Of a stretch of DNA of 64,000 bases, positions 62,030 through 64,000 are shown piece by piece. The DNA comes from Bacteroidota bacterium. GTDB taxonomy: Bacteria > Bacteroidota > Ignavibacteria > Kapaibacteriales > UBA2268. Under the pieces are notes generated by a model that was not told where the DNA came from, did not search any database, and was given only the letters and a program-made list of their open reading frames with translations. A program made the translations under genes and the position numbers. Where the stretch lies: the NCBI GenBank assembly GCA_004322215.1, contig SCSM01000006.1, forward strand, positions 19,186-83,185, read 5' to 3'. Each line of letters begins with the position of its first letter. The stretch's first letter is position 1.

Positions 62030-63640
62030 ATGAATATTCACTTTTCAGATATTTTTAATATTCCAATTGATAAATTAGATGAGTATGGTTCATTTAATAT
62101 TTCCTTAATAAATGATTTGCCATTATTTGTTGATCCTTTTTTATTATTTAATAGCAAAAATGAAATTTACCAAGAACTTCATCTTAATATTTTAAAATAT
62201 GTCATTTTTTTAAAGGACGCATCTAAAGATAAAATGATAGATGATGGTTTATTAAATAGATGGTACAGATTTCCTGAAGTTAAACAAAATTGGTTTGGAT
62301 ATTGTTTAGATGGGAATTCAGGTAAAGGTTTAGGTAGGGTATTCGCGAAATCTCTTAATAATAATTTAAAATCAATATTTAAAAATTTTGGAAATGAAGA
62401 AATTACTAAAAGTAGTCATATCGAAAAATTAACATTAATAAAAAGCGGTATTGGAAGGGATAATATTAGTGATTTTACTGTCAATCTTATAAAACATTTT
62501 CTATTGGAATATACACAGAATTTTACTCTAAAGTATATTTCTGAAAATAATAGAAAAGAAGTAATGATTGATAAAGTAATTTTCAATTATGAGACTGAAT
62601 CATGGGAGAGTAAAAAATATACACTCCCATGGTTTGCAGGTGATTATGTTATATTGACTCCTAAAGATATTCTAACAAAAGATGAAAATTGGATAAATAA
62701 AAATGATTTATATGATGAATTTGATACATTTGCAAATTCGATACCAAACGAAGAATTGAGATCTCAGATTAATAATTATTTCATAAAAATCATTGGGAAT
62801 AAAATAAAGAAAAAAGATTATGAACTTGCAGTCGATAAAATGATTGAAACATTCCCAATTTTAATTGATTATTATATAAAATATAAGGAAAATAATGGTA
62901 GCAAAGCTGTAAAAAATAGTTCTGATAAAATTAAATTTTCTAATAATGTTTTCAATATTAAAATTCGTGAGTTTAATAATATATTAAATAGTACTACTGA
63001 TTTCTATAAATATCAAAATAATACTTTAGAAGAAACAGGGAAACGAATCGAATTTTTTAAAGATTTTATTGAGTTACATGAAGGGTATAAATTATTTTAT
63101 TACAATAATAAACCAATAAAGAAAGAAAGGGAATTGCAGATTTTATTTAGGCTTGTTTGGTATGATTCACTTTCTGATGTTAATAGAGAAGTTAATAATG
63201 GTGGCGGTTCAGTTGATTATACAATTTCGAAAGGTAGCAAAGATAAAACATTAGTTGAATTTAAATTAGCTAGAAATAGTCATCTTATTAATTTCGATGA
63301 ACAAATAAAAATTTATGAAAAGGCTAATGAAACAAACCAATCTTATATTGTAATAATTTATTTTAATGATAATGAATTAAAAAAAGTAAATAAAATTTTA
63401 AAAGAACTGAAATTAATTGATAACAAATATATTATCTTAATTGACGCACGTCCTAATAAACTAACAGCCTCTAAAATAAAATTAAAAAAAAAATTAATTA
63501 ATGATAATAATGATTTTGTTCTTTCAGATGGTGATTCAAATAATTTAAATATTGAATTACCATCATTTGATATTGAATTGCCATCTTTTAATATTGATTT
63601 ACCCTCTTGGGATTTCAATGATATTGAACCAACAAAGTAA
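62030..63640 (+). CDS. Putative PD-(D/E)XK nuclease, candidate defence protein
   Basis: 536 residues, very AT-rich coding, unlike uvrA next to it. N-terminal part: FNIPIDKLDEYGSFNISLIN, DLPLFVDPFLLFNSKNEIYQ, then a long mixed region. Near residues 364-412 ERELQILFRLVWYDSLSDVN leads into NNGGGSVDYTISKGSKDKTL and VEFKLARNS: D in VDYTI and E-x-K in VEFKLA make a PD-(D/E)XK-type active site. The C-terminus has three tandem heptads (IELPSFD, IELPSFN, IDLPSWD). The gene lies 2 bases after the restriction-tail ORF, with its Shine-Dalgarno inside that ORF. I know no named family; the defence role is inferred from motif and context. Confidence 0.65.
   Translation: MNIHFSDIFNIPIDKLDEYGSFNISLINDLPLFVDPFLLFNSKNEIYQELHLNILKYVIFLKDASKDKMIDDGLLNRWYRFPEVKQNWFGYCLDGNSGKGLGRVFAKSLNNNLKSIFKNFGNEEITKSSHIEKLTLIKSGIGRDNISDFTVNLIKHFLLEYTQNFTLKYISENNRKEVMIDKVIFNYETESWESKKYTLPWFAGDYVILTPKDILTKDENWINKNDLYDEFDTFANSIPNEELRSQINNYFIKIIGNKIKKKDYELAVDKMIETFPILIDYYIKYKENNGSKAVKNSSDKIKFSNNVFNIKIREFNNILNSTTDFYKYQNNTLEETGKRIEFFKDFIELHEGYKLFYYNNKPIKKERELQILFRLVWYDSLSDVNREVNNGGGSVDYTISKGSKDKTLVEFKLARNSHLINFDEQIKIYEKANETNQSYIVIIYFNDNELKKVNKILKELKLIDNKYIILIDARPNKLTASKIKLKKKLINDNNDFVLSDGDSNNLNIELPSFDIELPSFNIDLPSWDFNDIEPTK
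63551..63613 (+). repeat. Three tandem 21-bp coding repeats at the nuclease C-terminus
   Basis: ATTGAnTTnCCnTCnTTTnAT-type unit repeated three times at 21-base spacing (63551, 63572, 63593), giving I-[ED]-L-P-S-[FW]-[DN] heptads, with synonymous differences between copies. Confidence 0.7.
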
Positions 63641-63699
63641 TGTAAATTATTATTTTTAACCAAAAAAATATATTTTTTTTATTGTAGTATATAATCACA

Positions 63700-63883
63700 C
63701 AAATCCCCGTTCCGACAATTTTCCTATCCCTTGCCTCTTGCGAGAGAGTAACCCCATGCTTCAGCATGGGGGAAGCACGTGACCAGACCAGGGGCTGCAT
63801 CCAAGCCACCTCACACTAAAGTGTGAGGTTAATCCAAATAATCCCAATCACATTAATCCTCCAAATCCCCGTTCCGACAATTT
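63700..63883. repeat. 22-bp direct repeats flanking two REP-like palindromes
   Basis: CAAATCCCCGTTCCGACAAT plus TT occurs identically at 63700-63721 and 63862-63883. Between them lie two 8-bp hairpins with 4-base loops: CCCCATGC-TTCA-GCATGGGG (63752-63771) and CCTCACAC-TAAA-GTGTGAGG (63809-63828). The pair of unlike palindromes within one unit is typical of REP/BIME-like elements moved by RAYT transposases. Confidence 0.75.
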
Positions 63884-64000
63884 GCGTCTCTGCGGCTCTG
63901 CGTGAAAATGGTTTTTTTAATTTTAAAATTATATCATTAAAAATTCATTTTAAATTTTAAATTTCAAATTTTAAATTCCCCCCGCGTCCCTGCGTCCCTG
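63884..64000. other. Low-complexity end of window
   Basis: GCGTCTCTGCGGCTCTGCGTG-like sequence, then runs of ATTTTAAATTT and finally CCGCGTCCCTGCGTCCCTG, a short repeat cut by the window end. No gene is seen. Confidence 0.6.

Noticed and set aside
1..64000. CRISPR array, prophage or replication origin
   Set aside because: No regular short repeats with unique spacers, no phage structural or integrase genes, and no dnaA-box cluster or dnaA/dnaN genes were seen.

Overview
The window is AT-rich chromosomal DNA from a member of the Bacteroidota/Chlorobiota-Ignavibacteriota (FCB) group. Evidence: a SusC/SusD outer-membrane pair, several secreted proteins with type IX secretion (T9SS, Por) C-terminal sorting domains, an OmpA protein with thrombospondin type-3 repeats, a short primary sigma factor without region 1.1, single-chain class II glycyl-tRNA synthetase, a FISUMP-domain protein, and -7 elements resembling TAnnTTTG. 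Genus cannot be told from the sequence. Only one tRNA (Glu-CTC) is present; there is no rRNA, prophage, intact transposase or CRISPR array.

Layout. 0-8 kb: end of a T9SS cargo gene, endonuclease III with an overlapping HAD hydrolase, a thioredoxin-like protein, a lipoprotein, a GNAT protein and the OmpA/TSP3 protein. 8-14 kb: a SusC/SusD uptake pair behind a long leader, then comB. 14-24 kb: ftsK, a frameshifted T9SS pseudogene, two T9SS beta-propeller proteins, recN. 23-29 kb: polysaccharide export genes (Wzz-like, Wza-like) facing away from a suhB-dapF-M20 peptidase operon. 29-40 kb: an accessory-looking stretch of small genes: metallophosphoesterase, isochorismatase-like hydrolase, damaged toxin-antitoxin loci, AlkD-like protein, mgsA, an orphan HicB-like protein, an MBL hydrolase, pgeF, comEC, a GRAM-domain gene fragment. 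39-50 kb: glmS, a FISUMP protein, an ECF sigma/anti-sigma/periplasmic protein operon, an orphan histidine kinase immediately behind hisS, a large WD40/T9SS protein, the tRNA. 50-61.6 kb: a secreted protein, an MNT/HEPN locus, OsmC, lipA, rpoD, a C-terminal processing protease, an ankyrin lipoprotein coupled to glyS, and uvrA. 61.6-64 kb: a repeat-rich end carrying a restriction-modification remnant coupled to a probable PD-(D/E)XK nuclease, then REP-like palindromes.

Three patterns stand out. (1) A roughly 20-bp palindrome of the type CCCCCTTT-N4-AAAGGGGG lies inside three unrelated genes (comB, a metallophosphoesterase, pgeF), always in the same reading frame and encoding a P-P-x-x-K-G-like peptide, much as Rickettsia palindromic elements do. 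(2) The toxin of each of three toxin-antitoxin loci (MazF-like, RelE-like, HEPN-like) is damaged while its antitoxin is intact; the MazF and RelE copies, and a GRAM-domain gene, are each broken by a single in-frame TAG. TAG is also used as the ordinary stop of several healthy genes here, so general recoding is unlikely, but read-through of these copies is testable. (3) The right edge carries a two-gene unit (a 48-codon ORF resembling the C-terminus of type IIG restriction enzymes, and a 536-residue nuclease-like protein with a C-terminal heptad repeat), the best candidate here for an undescribed defence gene.
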